A stretch of DNA of 62,982 nucleotides, from positions 1-62,982 of the forward strand of contig SLNR01000033.1 of the NCBI GenBank assembly GCA_007132905.1, read 5' to 3'. The notes beneath the pieces are model-generated. The model was not told the origin of the DNA. It was given only the letters and a program-made list of their open reading frames with translations, and ran no database searches. The DNA comes from Candidatus Sumerlaeota bacterium. Its GTDB lineage: Bacteria; Bacillota; SLNR01. This document shows positions 10,679 through 20,446 of this stretch, one piece after another. Position 1 is the first letter of the stretch. Each line of letters starts with the position of its first letter. Position numbers and translations under genes: made by a program.

Positions 10679-11809
10679 ATGATTCAAGGTTTTATATCGT
10701 TTTTCCAAACTTCCGGATTTGCTAATATGACTGTCGGTCAATTCGTCATGATCGTTGTGGCGTTTGTGCTTATCTATTTGGCCATAGTAAAAAAATACGA
10801 GCCTCTTTTATTAGTTCCGATCGGATTCGGTGTTATGCTTGCTAACCTGCCGATGGCGGGGCTGATGGAACCTCCGCAAGGAGGGGATATTGGAGGTTTA
10901 TTGTATTATCTCTATCAGGGAATTGCGCTGGGGATATATCCTCCCCTGATTTTTGTCGGCATAGGGGCGATGACAGATTTTGGACCTCTCATTGCCAATC
11001 CTAGGACAGTTCTTCTAGGAGCGGCAGCACAATTTGGGATTTTTGCTACTTTTGCCGGAGCTTTATTTCTTGGTTTTCTCCCGAATGAAGCGGCGGCGAT
11101 CGGCATTATTGGCGGAGCGGATGGGCCGACAGCTATTTTTGGTGCTTCAAGATTAGCTCCGGAGCTAATCGGTCCCATTGCCATTGCTGCTTATTCATAC
11201 ATGGCATTGGTCCCTATTATACAGCCTCCCATCATGCTGGCTTTAACTACCAAGAAAGAGCGGATGGTGGTCATGGAACAGCTGCGGCCTGTCTCAAAGA
11301 CAGAAAGAATTTTGTTCCCCATTATCGTCGCTTTGCTGGGAGGGCTTCTTGTGCCAGCCTCTTCTGCACTGTTAGGATCACTGATGGTGGGTAATCTGTT
11401 TAGGGAGAGCGGTGTTGTGGAACGGCTTTCCAAAACAGCCCAGAACGAACTAATCAACATCATCACCATCTTTTTAGGTCTGACTGTAGGGGCGACAGCC
11501 AGCGCTGAGATTTTTTTGACTTGGCAGACAATTGGCATAGTTGTTTTGGGTCTAGTCGCGTTTGCAGGAGGCACCATGATGGGCGTCATTCTTGGGAAAA
11601 TTATGTATCGCGCAACCGGTGGGAAGGTCAATCCATTGATCGGATCGGCCGGAGTATCGGCTGTACCCATGGCTGCCAGGGTTTCCCAAACGGTTGGCAG
11701 CAAAGAGAATCCCGGCAACTATTTGTTGATGCACGCTATGGGTCCGAATGTAGCGGGTGTTATAGGTTCAGCGATAGCGGCCGGTGTTATGTTGGCTCTC
11801 TTTAGCTAG
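10679..11809 (+). CDS. Na+-translocating decarboxylase beta subunit
   Basis: Polytopic protein with [20 protein letters not shown] and [16 protein letters not shown] motifs of OadB/MmdB/GcdB. Confidence 0.94.
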   Translation: MIQGFISFFQTSGFANMTVGQFVMIVVAFVLIYLAIVKKYEPLLLVPIGFGVMLANLPMAGLMEPPQGGDIGGLLYYLYQGIALGIYPPLIFVGIGAMTDFGPLIANPRTVLLGAAAQFGIFATFAGALFLGFLPNEAAAIGIIGGADGPTAIFGASRLAPELIGPIAIAAYSYMALVPIIQPPIMLALTTKKERMVVMEQLRPVSKTERILFPIIVALLGGLLVPASSALLGSLMVGNLFRESGVVERLSKTAQNELINIITIFLGLTVGATASAEIFLTWQTIGIVVLGLVAFAGGTMMGVILGKIMYRATGGKVNPLIGSAGVSAVPMAARVSQTVGSKENPGNYLLMHAMGPNVAGVIGSAIAAGVMLALFS

Positions 11810-11819
11810 GAATGAAGAG

Positions 11820-11844
11820 CCTCTCGCCAAGCGCGGGGGGTTTT
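11820..11844 (+). terminator. Probable terminator after the methylmalonyl-CoA operon
   Basis: CCTCtCGC-caa-GCGcGGGG followed by TTTT. Confidence 0.5.
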
Positions 11845-11990
11845 GCTTATCCTCAGATCTTTTACGAATGATTCAGATAGGGTAAGATCCTTATCATCTT
11901 GAAAGCTGGCAAATAGAATAGATCGAAGGTTCTTGTAATCTTTGCAGCTATGCGTAAGCGAAGTTCTGATGATACTAAAACGGACACGGG

Positions 11991-13100
11991 GTGTTGTTGA
12001 TGAAAAGAATGCGCCTGCGGGAGTTAGGTGTGAGGATTGGGGAGTTAGAAACCGGAAGGTGGAATGCTATCACTGATGTCACCGGAGTTAAAGTGGGGCA
12101 TAAGACTTTAGTAAAAGGAGAAGGGAAACTAGTTCCGGGAAAGGGCCCTGTCCGAACCGGGGTGACAGCTGTTTTTCCCCATCCCGATAATATCTTTGAA
12201 AACAAAGTTCCGGCAGCCGTTCATATTGTGAATGGATTCGGAAAATCCATGGGACTGCCTCAGATCGAAGAACTCGGCACGATTGAAACGCCTATTTTGT
12301 TAACCAATACTTTAAACATAGGCATTGCTGCCGATGCTCTTATCGAATATATGCTGTTAGGTAACCCTGACATAGGCATCAAGACAGGTACAGTCAATCC
12401 TATTATAGGAGAATGTAATGACGGTTATCTTAATGACATTCGAGGTCGGCATGTGCGAACAGAAGATGTTTTTCAGGCCTTAGAAACGGCAGATAGCGGA
12501 GAAGTTGAGGAAGGCGCTGTTGGTGCGGGAACAGGTATGTCTGCCTTTGAATACAAAGGCGGCATCGGAACTTCATCTAGGGAGTTTGCTGTTTCGAAAG
12601 AGAAATTTACAGTAGGTGCTTTAGTGCTTTCTAATTTCGGGACCCAAAAAGAACTAAGAATTGATGGTATTCCGGTTGGGAATGAGCTATCCTGCAGGCA
12701 AGAACAGCGGCAAGGTGATGGATCAATCATGGTAGTTATAGCCACGGACGCACCTTTAAATGATCGACAATTACTGAGAATAGCAAAACGGGCAGGAATC
12801 GGTATTGCTCGAACGGGCTCCATTGCCTCTCATGGTAGCGGGGATTTCATTATTGCTTTCTCTACAGTCAACCAGGAAAAAACATCATCGAATGAACCCA
12901 TTCGAGAAACAAAAACCTTGAAAGAAGATGGTGCTGTTCTGGAAATATTTTTTCAGGCAGCTGTTGATGCAACCGAAGAAGCGATTATCAATTCTGTTAT
13001 GAAAGCGGAGTCTGTGGAAGGAAGAGATGGAAATGTGCGAGAGGGAATTCCGCTTGAAGAAGTGAAAGAGATTCTTAAAAAGCATGGAAGAGATGGGTAA
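11991..13100 (+). CDS. P1 (DmpA/S58) family aminopeptidase
   Basis: WNAITDVTGVKVGHKTL, GAGTGMSAFEYKGGIGTSSR, SHGSGDFIIAFST. Confidence 0.88.
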   Translation: MLLMKRMRLRELGVRIGELETGRWNAITDVTGVKVGHKTLVKGEGKLVPGKGPVRTGVTAVFPHPDNIFENKVPAAVHIVNGFGKSMGLPQIEELGTIETPILLTNTLNIGIAADALIEYMLLGNPDIGIKTGTVNPIIGECNDGYLNDIRGRHVRTEDVFQALETADSGEVEEGAVGAGTGMSAFEYKGGIGTSSREFAVSKEKFTVGALVLSNFGTQKELRIDGIPVGNELSCRQEQRQGDGSIMVVIATDAPLNDRQLLRIAKRAGIGIARTGSIASHGSGDFIIAFSTVNQEKTSSNEPIRETKTLKEDGAVLEIFFQAAVDATEEAIINSVMKAESVEGRDGNVREGIPLEEVKEILKKHGRDG

Positions 13101-13129
13101 AAAAAAGCTTATTCAGGAGGTGGAGAAAA

Positions 13130-14152
13130 TTGTCATCAGATGTTCTTGTACATGTAACCCGCGGTGACATGGTGGAATGCGTTCATAGAGGCAGTATTGC
13201 TGTCGTTGATTCTACAGGAAAGCTCCTTTATGGTCTAGGAGAGCCCGGTATGTATTCTTATCTTAGGTCATCAGCCAAACCAATACAAGCTGTACCGGCG
13301 GTTGAGAGCGGAGCGGCAGACCATTTTGATTTAACGGATAAAGAGTTAGCGTTGTTTTGTGCATCCCATAACGGGGAAGAAAAGCACACGAGTGCGGTTA
13401 TGGGAATTCTGAAAAAACTGGGACTTGATGAAAGCGATCTTGATTGTGGTGCCCATATGCCGATGTATCCGCCGGCATCAAAAGCGCTTATTCAATCAAA
13501 AGAAAAAGCAACCAGCAGACACTGCAATTGTTCGGGTAAACATGCAGGCATGCTGGCTTATGCACTGTACAGGGGATACCAGAAGGAAGGGTATGTAAAG
13601 CAGGAACACCCGGTCCAAAAAACAGCCCTCAAGGAAATAGCCTACTTTGCTGATATGCCGGAAGAGGCTGTCGCAACGGGAGTGGATGGTTGCGGAGTGG
13701 TTGTTTTTGGCATGCCGATCTATAATATGGCACTTTCTTATGCTCGTTTGGCGGACACAGAACAATTCACAAAAGAAAAAACACATGCTGTAAACCGAAT
13801 TACCGGGGCAATGATGAATTATCCGGAAATGGTGGCCGGCACCAAAAGACTGTGCTCGGAACTGATGGCCAAGACAAACAATAAGCTTTTTGCAAAATCA
13901 GGCGCAGAAGGGGTCTATACAGTGGGTATTCCTGCCAGAAAAATGGGTATTGCCGTTAAAATCGATGATGGCGCAAACAGAGGGATAGGTCCTGTTGTTA
14001 TTGAAGTGCTAAAGCAGCTGGAGATTCTTGATGCGGAAGAATTAGAAAACTTGCAGGATTTACATTGGGTCTCACAGAAAAATCATCGTAAAGATGTGGT
14101 AGGGGAAGTTAAGCCAGTATTTAAATTAGACACAATGGGAGGTCTTAAATAA
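13130..14152 (+). CDS. Asparaginase (L-asparaginase II-type)
   Basis: YLRSSAKPIQAVP, CASHNGEEKHT, HCNCSGKHAGMLA, GVDGCGVVVFGMP; TTG start. Confidence 0.85.
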   Translation: MSSDVLVHVTRGDMVECVHRGSIAVVDSTGKLLYGLGEPGMYSYLRSSAKPIQAVPAVESGAADHFDLTDKELALFCASHNGEEKHTSAVMGILKKLGLDESDLDCGAHMPMYPPASKALIQSKEKATSRHCNCSGKHAGMLAYALYRGYQKEGYVKQEHPVQKTALKEIAYFADMPEEAVATGVDGCGVVVFGMPIYNMALSYARLADTEQFTKEKTHAVNRITGAMMNYPEMVAGTKRLCSELMAKTNNKLFAKSGAEGVYTVGIPARKMGIAVKIDDGANRGIGPVVIEVLKQLEILDAEELENLQDLHWVSQKNHRKDVVGEVKPVFKLDTMGGLK

Positions 14153-14970
14153 TGAAAATCTTTATGTCGGTTGATATGGAAGGAATAGCAGGAATCTCGC
14201 ATAAAGAACACACGGCAAGAGACGGGAAAGAGCACGAAAGGGCAAGAGAACTGATGACAGACGAAGCGAGTGCGGCTGTGGAAGGGGCCCTCGATGCCGG
14301 GGCAGAAGAAGTAGTGGTGGGAGACTCACATGGTACAATGAGAAATATTATCCCGGAACGGCTCCACAAAGATGCCGTTTTGATAACGGGCTCCCCTAAA
14401 CATCTGAGCATGATGGAAGGCGTTGATGAAAACTGTGCCGGAGTGTTTTTGGTAGGATATCACGCTAGAATGGGTGTCCATGGAGTTTTAAGTCATACCT
14501 ATGACAGCCGGGTGGTATATAACCTTAAGCTCAACGGAGAATTTGTAGGCGAAGCGGGTATCAATGCCATGGTGGCCGGCCATTTTAATGTGCCTATTCT
14601 TATGGTCACCGGCGATAAAGCAGCAGTGGAGGACAACAAGAAGATTTTGGGTGATTTTGAAGGGGTGGCCGTGAAGGAAGCTTTGACAAGGTATGCTGTA
14701 AAAGGAGTACATCCAGAAAAAGCTTGCGAGATGATCAGAGAGGGAGCAAAACGCGCCATTGACAGGAAAAACGAGTTCAAACCGTTTCTTGTGGAAAAAC
14801 CGATTAGGATTGAAGTTGGCTTTATTCAGTCCGGTATGGCGGATATGGCAGAAATTGTGCCCGGGTCAAAAAGGATCGATGACCGGACCATCTCTTATGC
14901 GGGAGAAGATGGCATTGAGGTATTCAAAGCTTTCAGGGCTTTGATTACTCTGGGAGAGACGGTATTGTAA
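14152..14970 (+). CDS. M55 family (DppA-like) D-aminopeptidase
   Basis: MKIFMSVDMEGIAGI, GDSHGTMRNI, LVGYHARMGVHGVLSHTY. Confidence 0.9.
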   Translation: MKIFMSVDMEGIAGISHKEHTARDGKEHERARELMTDEASAAVEGALDAGAEEVVVGDSHGTMRNIIPERLHKDAVLITGSPKHLSMMEGVDENCAGVFLVGYHARMGVHGVLSHTYDSRVVYNLKLNGEFVGEAGINAMVAGHFNVPILMVTGDKAAVEDNKKILGDFEGVAVKEALTRYAVKGVHPEKACEMIREGAKRAIDRKNEFKPFLVEKPIRIEVGFIQSGMADMAEIVPGSKRIDDRTISYAGEDGIEVFKAFRALITLGETVL

Positions 14971-14974
14971 GGCC

Positions 14975-15008
14975 AAAAGGTGTTCTGGTTAAAGCCAGAA
15001 CACCTTTT
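14975..15008 (+). terminator. Rho-independent terminator
   Basis: AAAAGGTGTTCTGG-ttaaag-CCAGAACACCTTTT. Confidence 0.85.
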
Positions 15009-15106
15009 CTATATGCTTTTTGTAGTGGTATTTTTAACAATGTTGTAATATAATGAATATAATAACAGAAAGATACTTTAAGGATAATCTTTAAGGAGGC
15101 TTTTTT

Positions 15107-15901
15107 ATGGCGGACGATAATATGATCGCAGCTCAGATTAATGAGGCCGTGAATAAAGATAAACATTTTGATGATGTTCAGATTAAAGTCAGTTCATCCG
15201 ATGGAATTGTAACTCTCAGCGGGAATGTCTTTGATCGAAAGCAAAAGGCGCTGGCAGAGAAATTCGCACGGAATACACAAGGGGTTGTTTCGGTTGAAAA
15301 CCAACTTAAATTAGTGGAACCGAAATTCGAAACGCTAACCGAATTAAGTATGATCAGCAGTAAAAACGCTCCTTTGGTGAATGATATGAAGAGCATATTA
15401 AAGGAGCACCCTTCCATCAACTCACAGGCGATTAAAATCATTTCGGCAAAACGTTTTGGCGTTTTTTATATTAAGGGATATGTAAGTGATGCACTAAAGA
15501 GAGAAGAAGTTGAAAAAACATTAGAGAAGCTTTCAGGAGTTCGGTATGTTATTAACGATTTGGTCATTGATGAAGATTATTTAGAATTACTTGACGCTAG
15601 GATTGATTCCAAGCTTCTTGACATCAAGAAAAACAAAGGGATTCCTAGTCTTACAGAAAAATTTTTCGTAGACAGTGCTAACAAAAGAATTCTTCCTGAA
15701 GTAAGAGAAGCTTTAAACCGGCACCCCCGTCTGGACGCTTCCGAGATAAAAGTAAAAGCTGAACCGTTTCAAATTGGTATTTTCCATTTAACAGGAACGG
15801 TAAAAACCGAAGAACATAAAAAAATGGCCGAAAAAATGGCCCGCAACGTACGAGGCGTGAAATACATCAATAATGAGCTGGAAGTGAAAACTAAAGAGTG
15901 A
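15107..15901 (+). CDS. Multi-BON-domain protein, no obvious signal peptide
   Basis: Repeated BON-like units: VKVSSSDGIVTLSGNVFDRKQK..., AKRFGVFYIKGYVSD..., FQIGIFHLTGTVKTEEHKK... Confidence 0.75.
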   Translation: MADDNMIAAQINEAVNKDKHFDDVQIKVSSSDGIVTLSGNVFDRKQKALAEKFARNTQGVVSVENQLKLVEPKFETLTELSMISSKNAPLVNDMKSILKEHPSINSQAIKIISAKRFGVFYIKGYVSDALKREEVEKTLEKLSGVRYVINDLVIDEDYLELLDARIDSKLLDIKKNKGIPSLTEKFFVDSANKRILPEVREALNRHPRLDASEIKVKAEPFQIGIFHLTGTVKTEEHKKMAEKMARNVRGVKYINNELEVKTKE

Positions 15902-15915
15902 TAATAGGAGGAAAT

Positions 15916-17091
15916 ATGCCCAGCAAATCAAAAGTAGTGATTTCTCGCTGCTGTGATTATCAAGATGAGTCGCTGAAAGCCACTCTAGATCAATTGCTGC
16001 GGCATCTCGGAGGCATGGAGAGGTTTGTACAACCGGGGGAAAAAGTGTTAATCAAGGTGAATCTTTTAAGCCCTAAATCTCCGGAGAAAGCAGTGACCAC
16101 TCATCCTGCTTTGGTAAAACAATTAATAAAATCGGTGCTATCTTGTGGTGGGAAACCAATAGTGGGAGACAGTTCGGGAGGAATGATGAAAGGAAAGTCC
16201 TCGACTTCGAGGGCTTTAGATATTTCCGGGATTCGGCAAGCGGCAGAAGAAGCAGGCGCAGAAGTGGCAAATTTTGATCAAGAAGAAGTAATTCAGGTTC
16301 CTAATATTGACAATCCCATTGCATCTGAATTTAGAATGTCCAAAGTGGTGCATGACGCGGATACCATTATTTGCATGCCCAAACTTAAAACTCATACAGC
16401 TACCTTGTTTACGGGAGCTATCAAAAACATGTTTGGTACGATTCCCGGTTATCAAAAAGCGGAATATCACCGTATAGCTCCGAAATTAGAGGATTTTTCC
16501 AAAATACTGGTCGACATCTATCAACATGCTAAACCTGATTTAGTTGTGATGGACGGTATTTTGGCCATGGAAGGGCCGGGGCCGGCTCATGGACATCCTT
16601 ATAAAGCAAATCTTTTGCTTGCAAGTGCTGATGGTGTGGCTTTAGATGCCGTTGCTTCAAAGATTATGGGTTTTGATCCATCAGAAATTGCGACTACAAG
16701 AATTGCCCAGGAACATCATTTAGGAGAAGGAAGAATTGACAACATTGACATACGAGGACTTTCAGTAGAAGAGGCGATGTTATCAGACTTTTCACTGCCT
16801 TCTCAGGCAATATTGTCGCGCATTTCGCCTTTTTGGATAAGAAGAGGATTGGGGATGCTAAAAGCCAGACCTCATATCATCAAAGAAAAATGTGTGCGCT
16901 GTGGTTTTTGCCGAGAGAATTGCCCGGTTCAGGTTATTTCCATGGAGGATGGATTCCCTGAGATAGACCAAAAAAGGTGTATAAAGTGCTACTGCTGCCA
17001 AGAGCTGTGCCCAGAGGGAGCTGTAGTTGCTCAGTACGATTCTTTGCTTTTGCGAGCTTATATGCGCTTGATGAGTAAAAAGAGCACATAA
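15916..17091 (+). CDS. DUF362 domain protein with C-terminal 2x[4Fe-4S] ferredoxin domain
   Basis: Two cysteine clusters (CVRCGFCRENCPV, CIKCYCCQELCPE); DUF362-like MPKLKTHTATLFTGAIKNMFG; ATG at 15916. Confidence 0.85.
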   Translation: MPSKSKVVISRCCDYQDESLKATLDQLLRHLGGMERFVQPGEKVLIKVNLLSPKSPEKAVTTHPALVKQLIKSVLSCGGKPIVGDSSGGMMKGKSSTSRALDISGIRQAAEEAGAEVANFDQEEVIQVPNIDNPIASEFRMSKVVHDADTIICMPKLKTHTATLFTGAIKNMFGTIPGYQKAEYHRIAPKLEDFSKILVDIYQHAKPDLVVMDGILAMEGPGPAHGHPYKANLLLASADGVALDAVASKIMGFDPSEIATTRIAQEHHLGEGRIDNIDIRGLSVEEAMLSDFSLPSQAILSRISPFWIRRGLGMLKARPHIIKEKCVRCGFCRENCPVQVISMEDGFPEIDQKRCIKCYCCQELCPEGAVVAQYDSLLLRAYMRLMSKKST

Positions 17092-17106
17092 AGATATTCT
17101 ATATGC

Positions 17107-17135
17107 TTTACGATGCAATAAACCTTTGATATAAT
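17107..17135 (+). promoter_or_regulatory. Predicted sigma-A promoter for the thi operon
   Basis: TTTACG-N17-TATAAT just upstream of the TPP aptamer. Confidence 0.7.
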
Positions 17136-17157
17136 TGGAAAAGAAGTGAATACCAAT

Positions 17158-17275
17158 GTGCCAGGGGAGCTCCAGGCGGAGCTGAGATAAGGAAATTATA
17201 CCTTAACCCTTTGAACCTGATGAAGAAAGCCTGCTGTGAGTGGGCCTGGATCATACCAGCGCAGGGAGTTTGCAC
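17158..17275 (+). promoter_or_regulatory. TPP (THI-box) riboswitch aptamer, with insertion
   Basis: AGGGGAGCTCC..GGAGCTGAGA, ACCCTTTGAACCTGAT and CTGGATCATACCAGCGCAGGGA conserved blocks; upstream of thiamine genes. Confidence 0.93.
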
Positions 17276-17287
17276 TCGTTGAATATT

Positions 17288-17316
17288 CGCAGCTGGATAG
17301 CAGCTGCGTTTTGTTT
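17288..17316 (+). terminator. Intrinsic terminator of the TPP riboswitch expression platform
   Basis: CGCAGCTG-gatag-CAGCTGCG followed by TTTTGTTTT. Confidence 0.8.
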
Positions 17317-17497
17317 TATGATCTTGTGTAGGGCAGCAAAAAGTTTAAAAAAGAAAAAAAGCAGCAATCAATTTGGCTAAGTCTGCAGAGTTTCCTCAAT
17401 ATAGGTATGATGAATAGAGTCCTTCTAAAGTCGGAAACTCCTTGGTTTTGGCATTGGTTATAGATTCCATTAGATTATAGAATAAAGGGGTGGTTTT

Positions 17498-18823
17498 ATG
17501 AAAAAAGTATTGACGATTGCAGGCTCAGATTCAGGAGGCGGAGCGGGCATTCAGGCTGATTTAAAGACTTTTTCCGCCATAGGGACATACGGGATGAGTG
17601 CTATCACCGCCCTGACAGCTCAAAATACTGTTGGAGTTCAAGGTGTAGTGGAGTTAGATCCCAAGTTTGTAGGTCAGCAAATCGATTCTGTCGCCACCGA
17701 CATTGGTGTTGATGCGGTCAAAATCGGTATGTTGTCAAATGAGCTGATCGTAAAAGAGGTGGCCGAGAAAATCAAAGAGCATGGTCTGCAACGAGTGGTA
17801 TTAGATCCTGTGATGGTTGCCAAAGGAGGCGATCATTTGCTTAAAAAAGAGGCAGTAGAGTCTTTAAAAGAGCAACTGATTCCTTTAAGCGAGATAGTAA
17901 CACCTAATCTTAGCGAGGCAGAAGTGTTGACAGGGATGAAGATTAAGAAATTAGCAGAGATGAAAAAAGCTGCTAGGATGATTCATGAGATGGGTGCCAA
18001 CAATGTGGTTGTCAAAGGAGGACATTTAGAAGGTGATGCTGTCGATTTGCTTTACAATGGGACAGAAGACAAAGTCTTTTCTTCCCCGCGAATTAAAACG
18101 AAGAATAATCATGGTACCGGCTGCACATTCGCCGCAGCGTTAGCTTCTTATTTGGCCAAAGGAAATGATGTGCCCCAGGCGGTAGAAAAAGCAAAACAAT
18201 ACATCACAGAAGCAATTAGGTTTTCGCTTGATCTAGGCAAAGGGCATGGACCAACCAATCATTTTGCAAGTCTATACAATAAAAGCTTACGCTATGAGCT
18301 TCTTCAAGAGATAAAAGGAGCTTTGGAGATATTGGATGGGATGAAAATCGGATCCCTTATCCCTCAAACGCAGAGCAATTTGGCATTAGCCCTGCCTTAT
18401 GCTGTCGATTATTCAGATGTAGCGGCTGTGCCAGGCAGACTCATTCGCTGGGAGGACTCTTTTAAGACACTTTCGGGACCTGCTTTTGGGACATCCAAAA
18501 GCATGGCTTCGGTTGTCTTAATGGCGATGGAATTTGACCGCGAAACGAGGGCCGCCATGAATATTCGCTATTCAAAAGAGATTTGGGAGGCCTGCCAGCG
18601 TGCGGGTTTTTCCATGATAGAATTCTCTTGGCCAAAAGCGGGTGAAGATCCGCCTGAAAATACTTTTAAAGAAGCAGTTGCCCGGTATTTTGGAGAACAT
18701 TGTTCTCTGCCTGATATGATTTACAGCCAGGGAGGTTGGGGAAAAGAAGCTCATATAGAATTCTTTGGGAAAAACGCATTTGAGATTACAGAGAAAATCA
18801 AAATGATGATGGACTACCTTTAA
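17498..18823 (+). CDS. thiD: ThiD-ThiN fusion (HMP-P kinase with C-terminal ThiN-type thiamine-phosphate synthase domain)
   Basis: TIAGSDSGGGAGIQADLKTFSAIGTYGMSAITALTAQNT; GTGCTFAAALASYLAKG; C-terminal ~170 aa resembling ThiN (AVPGRLIRWED, ALPYA). Confidence 0.9.
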   Translation: MKKVLTIAGSDSGGGAGIQADLKTFSAIGTYGMSAITALTAQNTVGVQGVVELDPKFVGQQIDSVATDIGVDAVKIGMLSNELIVKEVAEKIKEHGLQRVVLDPVMVAKGGDHLLKKEAVESLKEQLIPLSEIVTPNLSEAEVLTGMKIKKLAEMKKAARMIHEMGANNVVVKGGHLEGDAVDLLYNGTEDKVFSSPRIKTKNNHGTGCTFAAALASYLAKGNDVPQAVEKAKQYITEAIRFSLDLGKGHGPTNHFASLYNKSLRYELLQEIKGALEILDGMKIGSLIPQTQSNLALALPYAVDYSDVAAVPGRLIRWEDSFKTLSGPAFGTSKSMASVVLMAMEFDRETRAAMNIRYSKEIWEACQRAGFSMIEFSWPKAGEDPPENTFKEAVARYFGEHCSLPDMIYSQGGWGKEAHIEFFGKNAFEITEKIKMMMDYL

Positions 18824-18953
18824 GAACGAGACGTTGAAAACAGTGTATTGATGAATTTTGATTGTTTCGTCAATTTACTCAGACTAGCGGGAATGAGATT
18901 ATACCTAAAGAAAGCATGTTTTGACAGTATCGGTGCTGCAAGGAGGTGAAAGC

Positions 18954-19760
18954 ATGGAGGTGACTAGAGAAGCATTCAAATTATTGGAAAAGATAAGAGA
19001 AAAAAGACCGCTTGTCCATGCCATTTCGAATATGGTTACAGCTAATGTAACGGCCAATGCCCTTCTGCAGATCGGTGGACTGCCTGTGATGGCCGACAGC
19101 GAAATGGAAGTAGAAGATGTTGTTAGAAAAGCTGACGCCTTGGTTTTAAATATGGGGATGATCAATGAAGAGAAAAGAAAAGCGATACTTAAAGCAGGAA
19201 AAGCAGCCAATAGAACCAAGATTCCAATTATCCTAGATCCGGTGGGAGTAGGATCCTCCAAGTTTCGAAATGAGACTATTAAGGCTCTGCTGGATGCGGT
19301 TGATGTTACGATTATTCGATGCAATCTGGGCGAAGCATCTTTTCTAGGGGGACTTGGTGGTAAAGTAAAAGGGGTAGAATCTGACACAGACGACATTGAC
19401 CCGCAAGAAGCGGCTACTTTACTGTCCAAAAGATATCGCGCCGTGGCAGCTGTAACCGGCAAACATGATTATATCACAGATGGGTATGAAGGCTGCAGGT
19501 TATCCAACGGACATCCATTTATGAGTAGAATCACAGGCTCTGGGTGTATGTCTTCGGCGGTCGTGGGAGCATTTGCGGCTGTTAGCCGTGACTACTGGTT
19601 GGCAGCAGCAGCGGCCTTGATGTGTTTTGGGACGGCGGGAGAGCTAGCTGGAGAAAAAAGCGTCGGACCTGGAAGTTTTTCGGTATCATTTATGGATAGT
19701 TTATTTGATCTTGACGAATATGCACTCTGTAAAAGAGGAAAAGGAGTGTTAGTTAAATAG
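18954..19760 (+). CDS. thiM: Hydroxyethylthiazole kinase
   Basis: PLVHAISNMVTANVTANALLQIGGLPVMADS; ITGSGCMSSAVVGAF; ATG at 18954. Confidence 0.95.
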   Translation: MEVTREAFKLLEKIREKRPLVHAISNMVTANVTANALLQIGGLPVMADSEMEVEDVVRKADALVLNMGMINEEKRKAILKAGKAANRTKIPIILDPVGVGSSKFRNETIKALLDAVDVTIIRCNLGEASFLGGLGGKVKGVESDTDDIDPQEAATLLSKRYRAVAAVTGKHDYITDGYEGCRLSNGHPFMSRITGSGCMSSAVVGAFAAVSRDYWLAAAAALMCFGTAGELAGEKSVGPGSFSVSFMDSLFDLDEYALCKRGKGVLVK

Positions 19761-19778
19761 TCACCGAGGAGGGAAACT

Positions 19779-20405
19779 ATGTTTGATCTAAGCCTTTATG
19801 TTATCACTGATCCGTATCTTTCCAAAGGACGTTCCCATAGGGAAGTGGTTGAAAAGGCCATAGCGGGCGGGGCAACAATGATCCAGCTTAGAGAAAAAGA
19901 ATCCACATCGCTTGACTTTTATCGACTTGCCAAAGAAGTAGTCTCTGCGACCAAAAAGCAGGGTGTGCCTCTTATTATTAATGACCGAGTTGACATTGCT
20001 TTGGCGGTTGACGCTGAAGGAATTCATGTGGGACAAAAAGATCTTCCAGCCCCTGTTGTGAGAAAGATGATAGGGAAGGACAAAATATTGGGGGTTTCAG
20101 CGGGAAATATCGAAGAAGCAAAAATCGCCGAAAAAGAAGGCGCGGACTATATAGGAGTGGGCGCCGTGTTCAGTACCGCAACCAAATCTGATGCAAGACA
20201 GGCCATAGGATTAGAAAGGCTTCAGACCGTTGCCAAATCCGTAAATATCCCCGCTGTGGCGATCGGTGGGATTAATCATGACAACGTGGAGGCAGTTATC
20301 CAAAGCGGGGTGGATGGAGTCGCCGTGGTTTCCGCCATTGTAGCTGCAGAAAATATCCAAAAAGCTGCAGAAGAAATGAAAATATTCATAGATAGAAGCA
20401 AATAA
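19779..20405 (+). CDS. thiE: Thiamine-phosphate synthase
   Basis: GGATMIQLREKE, LIINDRVDIALAVDAEGIHVGQKDLP, GVGAVFSTATKSDA, AIGGINHDNV. Confidence 0.95.
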   Translation: MFDLSLYVITDPYLSKGRSHREVVEKAIAGGATMIQLREKESTSLDFYRLAKEVVSATKKQGVPLIINDRVDIALAVDAEGIHVGQKDLPAPVVRKMIGKDKILGVSAGNIEEAKIAEKEGADYIGVGAVFSTATKSDARQAIGLERLQTVAKSVNIPAVAIGGINHDNVEAVIQSGVDGVAVVSAIVAAENIQKAAEEMKIFIDRSK

Positions 20406-20410
20406 GCAAG

Positions 20411-20446
20411 AAAGGCTCCTGTGCATACAACAGGAGCTTTGTTTTG
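20411..20446 (+). terminator. Rho-independent terminator after thiE
   Basis: AAAGgCTCCTGT-gcatac(a)-ACAGGAGCTTT then GTTTTG. Confidence 0.8.
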
